Assembly: GCA_003254885.1 (NCBI GenBank)
Contig: QANT01008138.1
Location: 1 to 44,714, forward strand
Length of the DNA stretch: 44,714 bases
Source of the DNA: Purshia tridentata
Lineage: Eukaryota > Streptophyta > Magnoliopsida > Rosales > Rosaceae
Direction: 5' to 3'
The notes below the pieces were generated by a model. The model did no database searches. It was given only the letters and a program-made list of their open reading frames with translations, and had not been told where the DNA came from. Shown here one piece after another: positions 22,266 to 35,330 of the stretch (positions are counted from its first letter, which is position 1; each line of letters starts with the position of its first letter). Position numbers and translations under genes: made by a program.

Positions 22266-25200
22266 ATGCCTACCAGCACAACCCATGAAGCCTCATCTTC
22301 TTCCTCAAAGCCTTGGATGTACGACGTGTTCTTGAGCTTCAGAGGCGAAGACACGCGCAACAACTTCACTGGCCACCTCTACATGGCACTAAAAGAGTCT
22401 GGAATCAATACCTTTATCGACGACAACGAACTAAGAAGAGGAGAGAATATAAATGCCGAACTGGTGCAGTCAATCCAAGGGTCGAGGATTGCTGTCATTG
22501 TCTTCTCAAGGAGGTATGCAGATTCCAGTTGGTGTCTTGAGGAGCTGGTCAAGATCATGGATTGTAGAAGAACAATAAGGCAAATGGTTTTCCCAATATT
22601 CTATGATGTTGATCCTTCTGATGTGAGAAAACAGAGTGGTAGTTTTGAACAGGCATTTGAGAAACATGAAGTGCGGTTCCTGTTAGATATTGACAAGGTA
22701 GTGAGGTGGAGAGCTGCTCTTATTGAAGCTGCAAATTTGTCTGGCTGGGATCTTCGAAACACTGCTGATAGGTAAAATTTCTAATTTCAATCCACAATTA
22801 CTTTCCTCAGAACCAGGTTTTACATACAAACATGAATTATTGCTCTTAAGTTCTTTACTCCTTTTACAAAATTTAAATTAAGATGCTCATGGGTAAAATT
22901 CTGTTGCTGATGCATTGGCAAATTGATGACATTCACTTCCTCATTTGCATATTTTGGATCATTCTATCAATCTCAGCTTCTAATATTGACAGATGGAATA
23001 CTTTTTGGCTTGGCTGAGAAAATAAATTTGCTAAAGTTAGTACTCTTCTTTAAATGTGATTCTTAATCTTTGAGCTTATGTTATGGTATTCACTAAATGA
23101 AGTCATATGATTTAGATAGAGAGAATCATACGCCTGTGCCATCTATGTATGCACACCTGTTCTTTTCGTATAGTAGGCAAATCTTGTTCACTATTAAGGA
23201 ATTTATTGTCCTAATGAATAACCTATTAATTCAATTTAGTTTCCTAGTTTCATGATGAGTCTTATTTCTGCTTTGGATTTTGATTGACAGACATGAAGCA
23301 AAGTTTATCAGGAAGATTATTGACGAGATCAGTAGACAGCTGAACAGCACATACTTGTTCATAGCTGTCTACCCGGTTGGAATAAATTCTCGAGTACAAG
23401 GTATGAGTTATGGTTTAGGTGTTGGATCAAATGATGTTCGCATGGTCGGAATTTGGGGGATGGGTGGAATGGGCAAAACAACAGTTGCCAAAGCCATTTA
23501 TAATGAATTTTATCATAGCTTTGAAGGTAAAAGTTTTCTTGCAAATGTTAGGGAAACTACAAAGCAACCCAATGGTCAGGTTCGTTTGCAAGAACAACTT
23601 CTATCTGATATCTTGAAACCAACCAAGAAGATAAAGGTTGGTTGTGTTGATAGAGGGATCAATGTGATTACAGAAAGACTTCGATGTAAAAGGGTACTTG
23701 TGATAATTGATGATGTTGATCAAGTGGATCAACTAAATGCAATAGCAAGAAATCGTGATTGGTTTGGTCCAGGAAGTCGAATTATTATAACAACAAGAAA
23801 TGAACATTTGCTAAAGCAGCTTGGAGTGGATACAATATATCTTGTTCAAGAAATGGATGAAGAAGAAGCTCTTGAGCTTTTTAGTTGGCATGCCTTCAGA
23901 AATAGTTATCCTAATGAGGGATATCTTGAACTCTCAAGAAGTGTCGTTTCTTACTGTGGAGGCTTGCCGCTAGCTCTTGAAGTTTTAGGCTCTTTTCTAT
24001 TTGGAAGAAGCATAGCAGAGTGGAAAAGTGCATTGGAGAAATTGAAAAGAATTCCTCATGACCAAATTCAGAAAAAGCTTAGAATAAGCTTTGACGGGCT
24101 AAGTGATGATAAACAGAGGGATGTATTCCTTGATATATCTTGTTTCTTTGTTGGAAAGGACAAGAGCTATGTCAAACAAATATTGGATGGTTGTGGTTTT
24201 TCTGCAGAAATAGAAATCAGTGTCCTCCTTCAACTATGCCTTGTAACTGTTGGTGAAAGAAACAAGCTAATGATGCATGATTTGCTTCGAGACATGGGAA
24301 GAGAGATTGTCCGTGAAAAATCTCCCAAGCAGCCTGGAAAACGTAGTAGATTGTGGCATCGCGAAGACATAGAAGATGTTTTGACAAAACACTCTGTAAG
24401 AAATTCCCAGTCAAATTCTTTATCAAAATACTTTTTACTAGAGAATCATGTCCATAAGGATTAAGGAATACATCAGATATCTAATATTATTGCATGCCAT
24501 GGGTGTGTAGTCCAGTTAATTGGTTTTTTTTTTTTTTTTCAATATAATATTAAATATTGTAGTGTTCTGCAGTCTCATTTAAGTTGTTCAATAGAACCAA
24601 GCAAAGCTCAATTATGCAAAATCAACAACTAAAATGCTTGAATGGCCAAAATGTTTTTAAGAAGGTGTAAATGGCATTATTTCTGCGTTATAGGTCTTGT
24701 GCCTCTCTTGTGGATTCATTCAATCATGGCTCTGCTTCATTCATGTGTATATATGTTTCACATGCAAACAAAGTCTTTTCTTACTTGGTATTTCTTGCTT
24801 ACAGGGAACAGAAGAAATTGAAGGACTCACTCTAAATTTGCTAAGATCTGACAAGGCTAATTTCAGTACAAAAGCATTTACAAAGATGCAAAGACTGAGA
24901 TTGCTCCAGCTCAATTACGTGCAGCTCACTGGAGGCTACGAACATCTTTCGAAAGAGATAAGATGGCTTTGTTGGCATGTATTCCCTCTAAAGATGATAC
25001 CCAATGGCTTTAATCAACGAAACCTAGTTGCTATCGACCTGCGTTATAGCAACCTCAGACAAGTTTGGAAGAATCCTGAGGTATAATGTATATTTTAGCT
25101 CAACCAAACTATTCACCATTTCCTTTTTGGTTTTGTACAGACTTATATCACGCTTTGTATCTGTTCTATTTATTGATTTGCGTCTTTTTCTTTTGTATAG

Positions 25201-26118
25201 CAGTTGCTAACGAAGTTGAAGGTTCTTAATCTTAGTCATTCCGATTATTTGACACAAACACCAGACTTTTCCAACCTCCCAAATCTGGAGAAATTGGTAC
25301 TCAAAGACTGTAAGAGTTTGTCCGAGGTTCACCAGTCAATTGGACATCTTGAAAGACTTGCTTTGGTAAATTTGAGAGATTGCAAAATGCTTAAGGATCT
25401 CCCAAGGAGTTTCTATGAGTTGAAAACTATTGAAACTCTTGTTCTTGATGGCTGTTCAAAATTTGAAAAGTTGTCTGAGGACTTGGGAAAGATGGTATCA
25501 TTGACAACACTACTTGCAGACAACACAGCCATAAGAAAAGTACCATTTACAATAGTCCGACTGAAGAACCTGAGATATTTATCTCTATGTGGCCTGAAAG
25601 GGTCACCATCTTATTCATTGCCCTCTCTCTTATGGTCATGGGTATTTCCAAGAAAAGCTCCCACCTCAAAAAATCTTTTGCCTCCTTCATTGTGTGGCTT
25701 AAACTCTTTAAGGACACTATCTCTCAAAGACTGCAATTTAAGTGATGGTGCACTTCCTAAGGATATTGGGACCCTTTGTTCTTTGTACACTTTGGAATTA
25801 CAAGGCAATAGTTTCCATAGTCTACCATCAAGCCTCAGTGGCCTTTCCAAGCTTCGAAGACTAGTATTGGATTATTGCACAAACCTTCAGGAAATCCCAG
25901 ACTTACCAACAAATTTGAATACCCTGAGTGCGAGAAACTGCACTGCATTGGAAATAATGCCGAATATATCAGAAATTTCGAATATGGCAGAGTTGGTACT
26001 TGCAAATTGCGGCAAACTCATTGAGATTCCAGGCTTGGATGAATTGTCGAAGTCCATTAGATTCATTCGAATGGAAGGGTGCAACATCTCTGATACTCTT
26101 AAGGACAGCATCCTGCAG

Positions 26119-26172
<54 letters not shown>

Positions 26173-26872
26173 TCACTCACACACACACTCAAACATTCAC
26201 GCACGAGTATTGCTTACACAAATCTCTATCCACGTGGTATAGGGATGGACTATGAGTGGATTTGGTGGTGTTTATCTCCCAGGAAATGATATTCCTGAGT
26301 GGTTCAACTATGTTGATGAGGGCTCCTCAGTCTTTTTTGAAGTGCCTCAAATTATTGGTTGTAGTTTAAAAGGGATTTCTGTGTGCATCGTTTATAATTC
26401 TTCTCATGACAACATAGTATCTCAAGATCTTACTAGCATTTCAATTATAAATTATACCAAAGGCACCATTCGCACCTCAAGGCCAGTTGCAATCGATGTA
26501 GTAGCTTCCCACGAAGATCATCTTTGGCAGGGACGTTTATCAAACGATGTGTTCAATGTGGAGGGCTGCGATGAAATTGAGGTTATTGTAGATTTTGGTA
26601 CTCAGTTCAATGTGAAGAAAACAGGAGTCAGTCTAGTATGGGACGAATCTATCAATGACAACATGATAGAATGTGCTTCTGTCTCAAATGAGGGTGCTAA
26701 TGTTCTTGGTGAGGACAATGATCCAACAGAAATGAAGTTGAAGAGAGCCATTTCCAATGATGAAGCAGGACCAAGTCATGGCTGGTCTGATGAGAACCAA
26801 CCTGCCAAAAGATTGAAGTCTGATCCCAGTATGGGAATGAGTATAAATGAACATGCAGATAAAGAAGGTTGA
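22266..26872 (+). CDS. TIR-NBS-LRR disease resistance protein (TMV resistance N-like)
   Basis: Intracellular immune receptor. Exons: 22266-22771, 23291-24395, 24805-25080, 25201-26118, 26243-26872; 3435 nt, 1144 residues, all phases consistent. The TIR domain (residues about 17-160) has YDVFLSFRGEDTR and SSWCLEEL, which carries the conserved glutamate of TIR NADases. The NB-ARC has the P-loop GMGGMGKTT (about 222), kinase-2 VLVIIDDVDQ (about 303), RNBS-B GSRIIITTRNEH, GLPLALEVLGSFL (about 392) and MHD (about 496). Leucine-rich repeats fill exons 3 and 4 (538-935). Exon 5 encodes the post-LRR C-JID domain (GNDIPEWF, about 945) and a charged tail with PAKRLKSD. All motifs needed for ATP binding and TIR activity are present, so the gene looks functional. 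The start ATG precedes a Ser/Thr-rich leader. The exon 4 acceptor is a TAGCAG tandem site. Intron 4 opens with a CT microsatellite. The pathogen recognised cannot be inferred. Confidence 0.95.
26120..26166. repeat. CT microsatellite at the start of TNL intron 4
   Basis: After the exon-final CTGCAG the intron begins GTTCTCTCTCTC and continues as a pure CT run of about 45 bases, then short CA-rich repeats. If the intron were retained, the frame would stay open for some distance, giving a Leu-Ser repeat. Confidence 0.9.
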
Positions 26873-29455
26873 ATGGGTAGTGTATAATGTTTGTAAGAAG
26901 AGGTAGACATTCAAGCTATAATTGCATCAAAACCTGCAAGGAAACTGATGCAATCATGTAAGTATGAAGCAACTGAGATTAAAAGAAAAAAGAATAAATT
27001 AAAAGTGTGAAACAACTGAACTTGAGCCACTCTTTTGGTACAAAACAACTTAAATTGTCTAATTGAAATAGCATTTTTGTTGGTATGCTATGTCCCTTTC
27101 ACATGAAGTGAAAATGCACATTTTTCAATTGATTATTCAACATTTAAACAGTGGTTTAATTGTTCAATTTCACTCTTAAATGTCGCGAACATTAAAAATA
27201 TTAATTTTTCATAGTTACGTACTCTAGTAAATTAATATTACAAAATTAAAACAACAGTTATTTATGTTAGAAGAAAAAGGGCAATAAGGAACAATTAATA
27301 AATCGAAAGTAAACAAGAAAAGTAACTTGTATTAACCTGTACATGAGTACAAAGGTCGTTACAAGGTTTTCAAATCAAATAGGCTCTTATCAAGTGTTTG
27401 GACCCAAAATGTCGAAACCAGCCAAAATCAGGCCACTTTAAAGCAAGAACAGATTGAAACCAACCCAAAAATATACTTCAATTAATTAGACTTGAAATTG
27501 ACACCACGGCCACTAACCTTCAAAAAGGTCTTTGTCAATAAAACAGTAGAAAGTTTGAGTAGAAATATGAATTTTGTTAGTGTTTTGATTCTGTGAATGT
27601 TAGTGTTTATTGTTTTAGCTGCTGCCTTTTTAATAATGCTAATACTGTTTAATGTGGCCAAAAAAAAAAAAAAAAAATCCTCAGAAATGGCAGAAAATAC
27701 TGACCAAGCTTCTCAAGAGTCTATTTGTGTTGACTCTGAGGTGTCTTCTAAATATTTAATTCATATAAGCCAAAGTCGGGGTTTAGGCACATATTACCAA
27801 CACTAAAGCCAAGAATGATTCTAAAGCTAACCAAGCAACATGTATAAGAGAGTGTTTTCATGTGCTAATTCAATTATTGTCACTGTTGATCCTGAATCGA
27901 AATGGGTTTCGGGAAATTGTGGGAGTTTCAGGAAAGAGGAGGCAATTTAGAGGCCCATATTGAGAAACTTCTGAACATAGAGAAGCAGATGAGGCTCTCT
28001 GGTGAAGTTGCGGGAACCAAGAAGGCTGCCACTGACATTCATTATTGAGATCTGCTTCAAAAGTGGTGTTTGGATTTGGAAAACCCAATCAGACCTGTGT
28101 TTGAGAAAAGAAAAAAACCCAACATCATTCCAAAAGAATTACCATTTTGGTTATTGTTTACATCAAGGGATTGACATGGGACTTCTCATCTCAGGTGTTG
28201 ATTATTGGTATTGTTTGCATTTCAATACGTTGTTCGTAATGGGACCAAGATTTGTCCCCCTCTACTGAAATTGACACTACTTTGGCGCAAAAATCTGCCA
28301 GCTTTTAAAATATAGCAGACAACTAGCAATCGTGACCACGCGATGCTGCGGGTGCTAAAAGTCTATTAAATATAGAGACGGGTTATAAAATTTTAATAGA
28401 AAGCTTATAAAATTTAATGGAATGAAGGGACTTTTTACATATATGCAAAAATATGTTTGTAAACACTAATATCAACCAAGCTCAACTTAAAAAATGTAGA
28501 TTGATTGTATGTTCTATATGATGGTGAGACAATTGTATGTAACATTAAACAAAAGATAAGTTGTATTTAAGTGGGTCATTGTTCAAAAGTTTTTAGATAG
28601 GTGTTCAGAGGTGGCTTAATGAATTTTGGGGGATTCTTCTTTACTGTTGGTGGGCTTCTCATCTGCTTTGTTGTCTTTTGCAGGGCTTGCTCTTATCTTT
28701 TGCTGTCTTCTGCATAATAGAGGACCAGAGTCTATAGATTCAAACTTCCGAGCATACCAAACTTAAACCAACTCCAACTGTTTTGGCTGAAAAGACCCAT
28801 ATTCTGACCAAGCTCTAAAGCCAATCCGGCTAAAATTCCTTTCAATGTTATTCCCAACATCACTCAAGGTCTTGCTGGCCTAACTCCGCCTCAACAATAT
28901 TCTTTATTCACCCTGGGTTTAAAATTAATTGGCTCATGTCTACAACTGAACATTATTTTTGTAGTTCATTGATTTTTATTTAGATTATTTATTCTTTATT
29001 AAAAAGTAAAATAAAACTCCATGTACAACCACTTCCACACAGAAAAAAAAAATTAATTTGCATGCAGCACTCAAACACCCAATGAGCAATATCAATACAT
29101 GTAAAAATATTTTGCAGACGTGATAAAATTAAATATTTTTCCACTTACAATTCTGTGGTAGAAGACCCTTTTCATGGACAACACCAAGTCACAGACCAGA
29201 TAAACTAATTAAAATCAATATGAAAGAGTTTACTCCAATAATTTTTTTTTTTCTAGGTATTATATGTAAGTAAAATCCAAAACCACTATATGGAAAACCA
29301 ATATACATATATCTACGTAGAACACAAACACACCCCAGTTTTGCAGCCTCCTACTCTTTAAAGATTTCCACTTCGATACAGGGGCTTCATAAATCTACAA
29401 AGCGGAATGAAGCCAGCATACTGAGAACTTTAGGAAAAATAAAGCATTGGAAAGA
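26873..29455. other. Intergenic region downstream of the TIR-NBS-LRR gene
   Basis: No gene is called. An ATG at 27902 opens a 48-codon frame ([14 protein letters not shown] at its start) with a charged helical look but no family I know. The frame at about 27597 is Leu/Ile-rich and then poly-Lys from an A tract. Both may be gene debris. The region also holds a Helitron-like end, described separately. Confidence 0.4.
28323..28495 (-). mobile_element. Helitron-like 3' terminus, copy A
   Basis: Read on the minus strand the segment ends CACCCGCAGCATCGCG, then about 12 bases, then CTAG followed by T in the flank. This is the CTRR terminus with an upstream GC-rich hairpin expected of a Helitron 3' end. 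About 150 adjacent bases resemble those at 35734-35915. The 5' end was not found, so the element length is unknown; its body would extend to higher coordinates. Confidence 0.4.
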
Positions 29456-29888
29456 CACTACTACAAAAATGTTTATATATATCGCTTCATATATATCAGT
29501 TTTGAACGTAACCAATATAATAATATAAAGTTTTCATAAAATGATATCTATATTATTTTATATATCGGTTTAAATATTAGGATGTTCTATTCTGATATCT
29601 TAAATGTTCTAATTTTATTTTATATATCGGTTCATATATTAGAGTGTTTTATTTCAATATCTTAAATTTTCTAATTTGATCGACTATATTTTAAAACTGA
29701 TATCTAAACTAATATAAGGAAAAAAATGCTAATACTGTTCACTAACTAAGGTTTTTAATCCCGATCCCAATTCCCTCAAAACTCTCGCTCTCAAAACCAC
29801 CCCTAGCTTTCTTTCTCTCTTTCTCTCTATTTCCTCTCTCTCCCTCGCCGCGCCTCCTCACTAATCGAACTGCCACTGTTTGTTGGCG

Positions 29889-30083
29889 ATGGCCGGCGAG
29901 ACCACCGGCCATCCCTTCCTCTCTATTTCCTCTCCCTTTCCCAACCTAACCCAAGCAGAGCTGAAGGCGGCTCTGGTTATAAGCTGGTTTTCCAATCCAC
30001 CCAGCTTTAAGAAGAGAGCCATGGGTCGAGCGCGAAGGCTTGCAATGAGAGAGAGAGAGAGAAGTCTGAGATGTTGCGAATAG
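29889..30083 (+). other. Exon-like GC-rich block inside the CACTA element
   Basis: An ATG at 29889 opens a 64-codon frame starting MAGETTGHPFLS and ending after a run of Arg/Glu codons. The surrounding segment (about 29760-30178) is GC-rich unlike the rest of the element, follows a CT-rich leader and ends in TTTCAG before GTATTTG, a good splice donor. It looks like a captured first exon, but I do not recognise the protein and would not call it a working gene. Confidence 0.3.
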
Positions 30084-32061
30084 AGAGAGAAAGAATAAAG
30101 CTCCATCTGGATGACGTCGCGAGATCGAGATCGACCCAGACAAGCCTTCGCGATACCACCAAGCCTTCGCGATTTCAGGTATTTGATGAGATTGTTTTGT
30201 TATTTTTAATTTTTAATTTGAAGTTTAGATTTTGGATTTAAGGTTCTTATATCTATAGGTTGTTTGTACATGGGTGTTTTGTAATTTGGGTGTTTCTGGA
30301 ATTTGGGTTTATTTGAATTCGGTATTTATTTTTGTCGATCTGTTCATATTTGCAGGTCCGAACTAGGTATTTATTGATTCCTAGTTTCACCCATCAGCAT
30401 GAAATCAGGACCAAAGGATGGCTGTACGTCACTCTATTATGCCTCTTTGTTTAAGTTATCATAACTATTTAGGCTTGTCTTGAATTTTAGATACATCAGG
30501 TCCACCCACTGCTGCTTCCCCTTGTGAATTTTTCTTGGTATTTATAATTCCAAAATATTTTTTCAACGTACTGTGACAACTTGGTAAAGCTTGTTAGTTT
30601 ACCTTTACTTTGAAAACTTAAACTGATAGGAGGTGATCATATGAGCCAATAATTATTTTATATTCTTACACTTCCCTTCACATGTGAGTCTCTAATCTTT
30701 ATCCACGAGTAGAGCTTAACATTTGGAATTCAGCTTATATTGGGAGGTTGCAATTGCATGAATTTCAACTTCTCATTTGCTTAATTATACTTGTAGTGGG
30801 AATTGAAAAGCTGCTGCTTAACAACACCAAGGTCTCTCTCTTTCTCTCTCATAGTATATGTGTTTGAGGAAATGCTTCATAGAAATTTTATGGTCTATTA
30901 GTACTAGTTAGGGGGTAATATAAGCATGAAAATTTGGGTTTGGTTTGGTTGTGAAAGCTTCATGGATATATAATCTAAAATCCCCTTAAAGAAGAGTAGC
31001 ATATATGTTGGATGTGTGCTTCTCTGTCTACCCATATGCAAAAGTGCTTGCTCTTCTATTTGCAACAATATTTCTTATATGGTTTGGAGGATTATCCTTG
31101 TATGCAGTCAATAAAAAGAGCTTTGCTGAAGCTCTTTGGCTTTCATGGACTTTTGTTGTTGATTATTGAAAACATACTAACTTAGATGGCATTAGACCAA
31201 GGATAGTTTTTGTCTCTATAAGTTTAGGACGCATGCTAATAATGCAATGATGCTTGGCCTTGTTTCTGATGCTATATTATGTGATATCTCAATCTTGCTT
31301 GTACTTCAAACCTTTTTTTCTTAGCTGGTCAGTTTGGGATGTGATTAAGAAATTTTTGGGATGTCATTCCACTAAAATGTCTTCCAAATTGTACTTTGGC
31401 GTTTACTGCATTATGTGAAAGCATGAACTGATCTGTTTACAAGACTAAAGTTGTAGTCTTCAAGTGATATCTTGATCTTGCTCCTTTAATATGCTTTGAG
31501 ATTTGAACTTATGGCAGTTAGTACACTATGTGAATGCATGAACTTACCTGATATGTTCATAGGACTGCTAATTATAATTGCCTCTAGGAACTCATTAATT
31601 ATATATAAGTTCTTATATTGTTTCAAATTTTTAAGGCAGTTAATACACTAATGTTTCATTAATTAGTTATAAAAAGGTTTTGATTATTTTCTTGTTTATG
31701 AAATGAAGATAACCAGTATGATGCAAGGACCTTTGCTTTCATGTTAAGAGCAATGATATGTTGTGTGTTTGAAAAAAAAGAAGACCTAGTTTACTTTATG
31801 TGTTTTATAGTACATTATTTTTTATTTGGGGGAATGGGAGTGGTTGTTCTTCTTAATATGGTCACTGTTCTTTATCGCACCTCATTATTGCAAGAAGGAC
31901 TGGTAGGGAGGGTGATGTATGTGTGCTTGCACACACACAGAAAGTGCACCATTAAACATAATTTCTAACTCCACCCTTTGGAAAAAAAAAAAAAGAGAGA
32001 GAGAGAAAATCCTTGGTAACTTTTGGCACAGTTAAAAATATTTATGTGTTTCTTTGTGTAG

Positions 32062-32172
32062 ATGGAGAATTTTGAAAGGGAAATTAGAGAGTCAAAGTTT
32101 GCAGAGTTGATGAACAAACACTTTGCAGCAAGTTCGGTACCTAAAGAACTGCCTTTCTCTACAATTGACTGA
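32062..32172 (+). other. 36-codon frame after a splice-acceptor-like site in the CACTA element
   Basis: TTTGTGTAG is followed by an ATG opening 36 codons (MENFEREIRESKFAELMNKH at the start). It could be a downstream exon of the same captured transcript or chance. No family was recognised. Confidence 0.2.
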
Positions 32173-33126
32173 TGAATATTCATCCAGTGCTCACACTCGC
32201 AAACAATTGCCTCCTCTAGAGTTACTGCCATTGCTCTTTGACAACTATTACCACCATGGGAATCATTCGACCACAAGGTTCCGTATAGCTATACTCCTTG
32301 CGCTCTGCCATGAATGAGGTGCAGGTTTCATGGGTTAATTTTGATTCAATTAGTTTGTAAAATTATTTTCTCTCATGAATTGCTGTGATACAAATTAGAA
32401 CAAGTGTGCATTGTTATGCCTTATTTGTACAAACTAGCTATATAGGCCTAATTTAGATTTTAAGGATGGAGTTAGAGATGAGGTCTCCCCTTAATTTTTG
32501 TTATATGTAGATATATTTTGGGTACTTGGAAATGCATGTTGAAATTTATGAGTAATGAAGATCTTTATTATGTAATGTATGTTGAATGGATGTTGAGCAT
32601 TTATTTCATTGGGTTGGCCACTTAAAAAATATGCAATACAGGTGCAATGGTATTGAAGAATTATTGATTATATTCAATTATGGACAAATAAACTGATATT
32701 AATAATGGATTATATATCGGTTCCTATGAAAAAACAGATATCATTCATAAGTCAAATTAGATTTTGGTGACGATATGACATCTTAAGATAGGTAGAAACT
32801 GATGTCTATTGGCATATTTATATCAATTCTATAACTCAAATTAATATAATATATGTATAAGATATCGGTGCTTTTAAACAAAAGCGATATAATACATGTA
32901 AAATATATCCATTACTAAGTTTTTTTTCCATCCGGGAAGGTAAAAACTGATATAGTAAGTTCTTTTAATAACACAATTTACTAATTTATGATGTAATAAC
33001 ATTTTTAGATATCAGTTTTACACCGATATGTATACTTGAATTAATATCATGCTTTCCTATATCGGTTTTTAGAAGGCTTTTATATCAGTGGATCACTGAT
33101 ATAGAATGGGGTATTTTGTAGTAGTG

Positions 33127-34232
33127 AGAAAAGGGAAATATGTAAATCAAAGAGGGATTCTTACATTATTTAGAAGCATGGTTTGTTCATTATCAGTAAT
33201 GAAGTTGGGGATATAAATTAAAGTCGGCAGAGATCCAACTTTGAAATTATTTATAGTCTCTTTTCCTTCCATTCCTCTATAATAACCACCACAATTAAGG
33301 TATCAGCACCAGAGCATAAAAAAAAATACATAAAGATTAAAATGAAGCAAGACTATCATGGCTTATAGCTCATATCACCTTCTTCGGCTTGACATATCTG
33401 AATGGTAACATCATTTGTTGATTTTGGACAGTGGTAAAAATAGAATGTGACACAATATAGAACACATAAAAAACCAGTGAATGGTAACTATTCCAGGGAG
33501 AGAGTACTGTGAGGATGGGATCTGAAGATTTTTTTCATTATAAGAAACAAATTTTATTTCCAAACAAAATAGAGTCGATTCATAGTGGGCAAAATGTCCA
33601 CTTCAACAATAAATCATTGAAAATAACAGCTTAAACAGCAAAAAGTGAACATAAACATTTAAATTCGAAACAAACAACACCTTTCCAAAAAGAGCCGTGC
33701 ATGTCGCTGGAATTACCCAGCTCAATTCAGTTCCCTAAACAGCCTCCACCATAATTGTAGAGCAACTGGTAACAGCGGACGAAAGATTGGTTGCATCTGA
33801 AGATGAATATCCTTTTTTTTCACCATTTATTTCTCATCAATATATTCCCCCTCCATTTCCTACCAGCCGCAGCCTACAGGTTTCAACAAAGCTTAAAAGT
33901 ATAGATGGGATGGGATTCAAGTGGGTTGAACAGAAGAAGGGAAAGATGAGGGAGACTGAAGCAACAGCTACAAAGCTGGTGCCAGAGATACCTTAGTGGG
34001 AGAAAATCCACTCATGTGAGCTGCATAAGTGCATTTAAGTTTAGTTAAACCCTGCCATTAAGTGAAACAGCAATTTAAATATGGATGTCACTCTAATGGT
34101 ATATCAAGCACCCAATCATTTTCTCCAGATATCACATGGTTCCAGTTATAAGGTAATGGAAAATCATCATACAAATTATGTATAAAATATGTGAGCCAAA
34201 ATTCACACAAACACAAATGAATATGATGAGAA
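33127..34232. other. Intergenic region, no gene seen
   Basis: AT-rich DNA with only short uninformative frames. A 69-codon plus-strand frame at 33787 shows no recognisable motif. Confidence 0.4.
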
Positions 34233-35330
34233 CATACCATGATTGAGGCTTCACCAGCAAAATTGGTACCTCTCCAATGGAACCTGTACTGATCACACAA
34301 AGAAATCTGAATGAACACCATCACCCATGAGAATTGAAAATAGAAAACATGGAGCCAGTTACAATACAACTGGGGACGCACTTATTCCAATCAAATCCTT
34401 TGACTGAATTGTATTCATCATAATGCCTTGTGTTTTAGCAATAATATCAATCATTTTAAAACCAACCACGTATGCACAACCTAAATAAAAAAGTAATGAA
34501 AAAGCACTCAATCGAAACAATTAACTTAGTTAATAGATGTGCAATGTTTACAGTTGAAATGGTATGAAATTAGCTTAATCTAGTCTAATCTATGGTATGA
34601 CATATTCTGAAACTTAATCTTAGACACATCTTTCGGTTTGGAATGGTAATACCTGCGTGTAAGACATAGGGTTTGCAAGAAGTTTTCAGGATATGGGCTG
34701 TTTCTGGGTTTGAGTCAAGAATTGTCACAATAGGGCATTGAGTGCAAACATTTATGAAAATTTGCCATCAAAATCATAAAAAACCCATCAAAATATTTCC
34801 AGTTTTTAATCTATTGCTAAAGTAAACATATAAATGAACTTACATTTTTGGTAACCAACTCAATGTAATTGTCCTGCAAAAGATCAATAGCTTGTTTTGT
34901 GGTAATTCTGAGCTCCTTCTTGACAGGTTCTGATGAGTTGTTGAGGTCATTTACTTGAAGCAAAGAGGAAGCACCACCAGGCCTCAAATCCAGCTTCTGA
35001 ATGCTCTTTTCCTGGGTCGACTGCTGCCAACTCTGATAGACAATCGAAGGCCACCAACATACTCGAATCATCAAGAGAAAGGAGAATAGGTTGGTGGAAG
35101 GTCGCAACACCCCTGAAATCGAAGTCGACGCCGGCGAGAAGCTTGGATCGGACTGGCTTGATCCACCGGCGTCACTGGCTTTCTGGGTTGATTGTGACCA
35201 CCGAAAAAATGAGGTGGAAGAGGAGAGCTCAAGGTGGGTGGTCTGGCACCCATCCCTCGTTGAACAACGAAGATTCCAAGAAAGAGAAAGAAAGAGTGAC
35301 CGGAGAGAGAAAGAAGAAAGAGAAGAGGAA
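34233..35330 (-). pseudogene. Unrecognised exon-like segments on the minus strand
   Basis: The minus strand from about 35330 to 34844 stays open in one frame with a Ser/Pro-rich start, a hydrophobic stretch (NLFSFLLMIRVCWW) and a polar part (KKELRITTKQAIDLLQDNY). It ends at AAAAAT before a GTAAGT donor. A second candidate exon at about 34239-34286 follows GATCAG and reads YRFHWRGTNFAGEASIM before GTATGT. The codons look coding-like, but I cannot assign a family, find no clear start ATG and see no continuation. It may be a truncated gene, a captured fragment, or chance. Confidence 0.25.

Larger units (their letters stand above)
29456..33126. mobile_element. Non-autonomous CACTA (En/Spm-type) transposon
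   Basis: The left end is CACTACTACAAAAATG and the right end TTTTGTAGTAGTG, perfect inverted repeats over 13 bases. The flanking trinucleotide AGA is present at 29453-29455 and 33127-33129, the 3-bp target duplication of this superfamily. Subterminal TATATCGGTT and related words recur near both ends (for example 29561, 29623, 32713, 33058), as expected for transposase binding sites. A perfect 10-bp-arm hairpin around GAT lies at about 33081-33103. The 3671-bp interior has no transposase. It carries instead a GC-richer, exon-like block and small frames, so mobility would depend on an enzyme supplied elsewhere. Confidence 0.93.

Noticed and set aside
25887-26242. Frames rich in Arg-Glu or Leu-Ser repeats on both strands
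   Set aside because: They are translations of the CT microsatellite in TNL intron 4.
27597-28268. Two plus-strand frames of 69 and 88 codons
   Set aside because: One depends on a poly-A tract and the other has no start context or recognisable motif; neither has splice-linked partners I could support.
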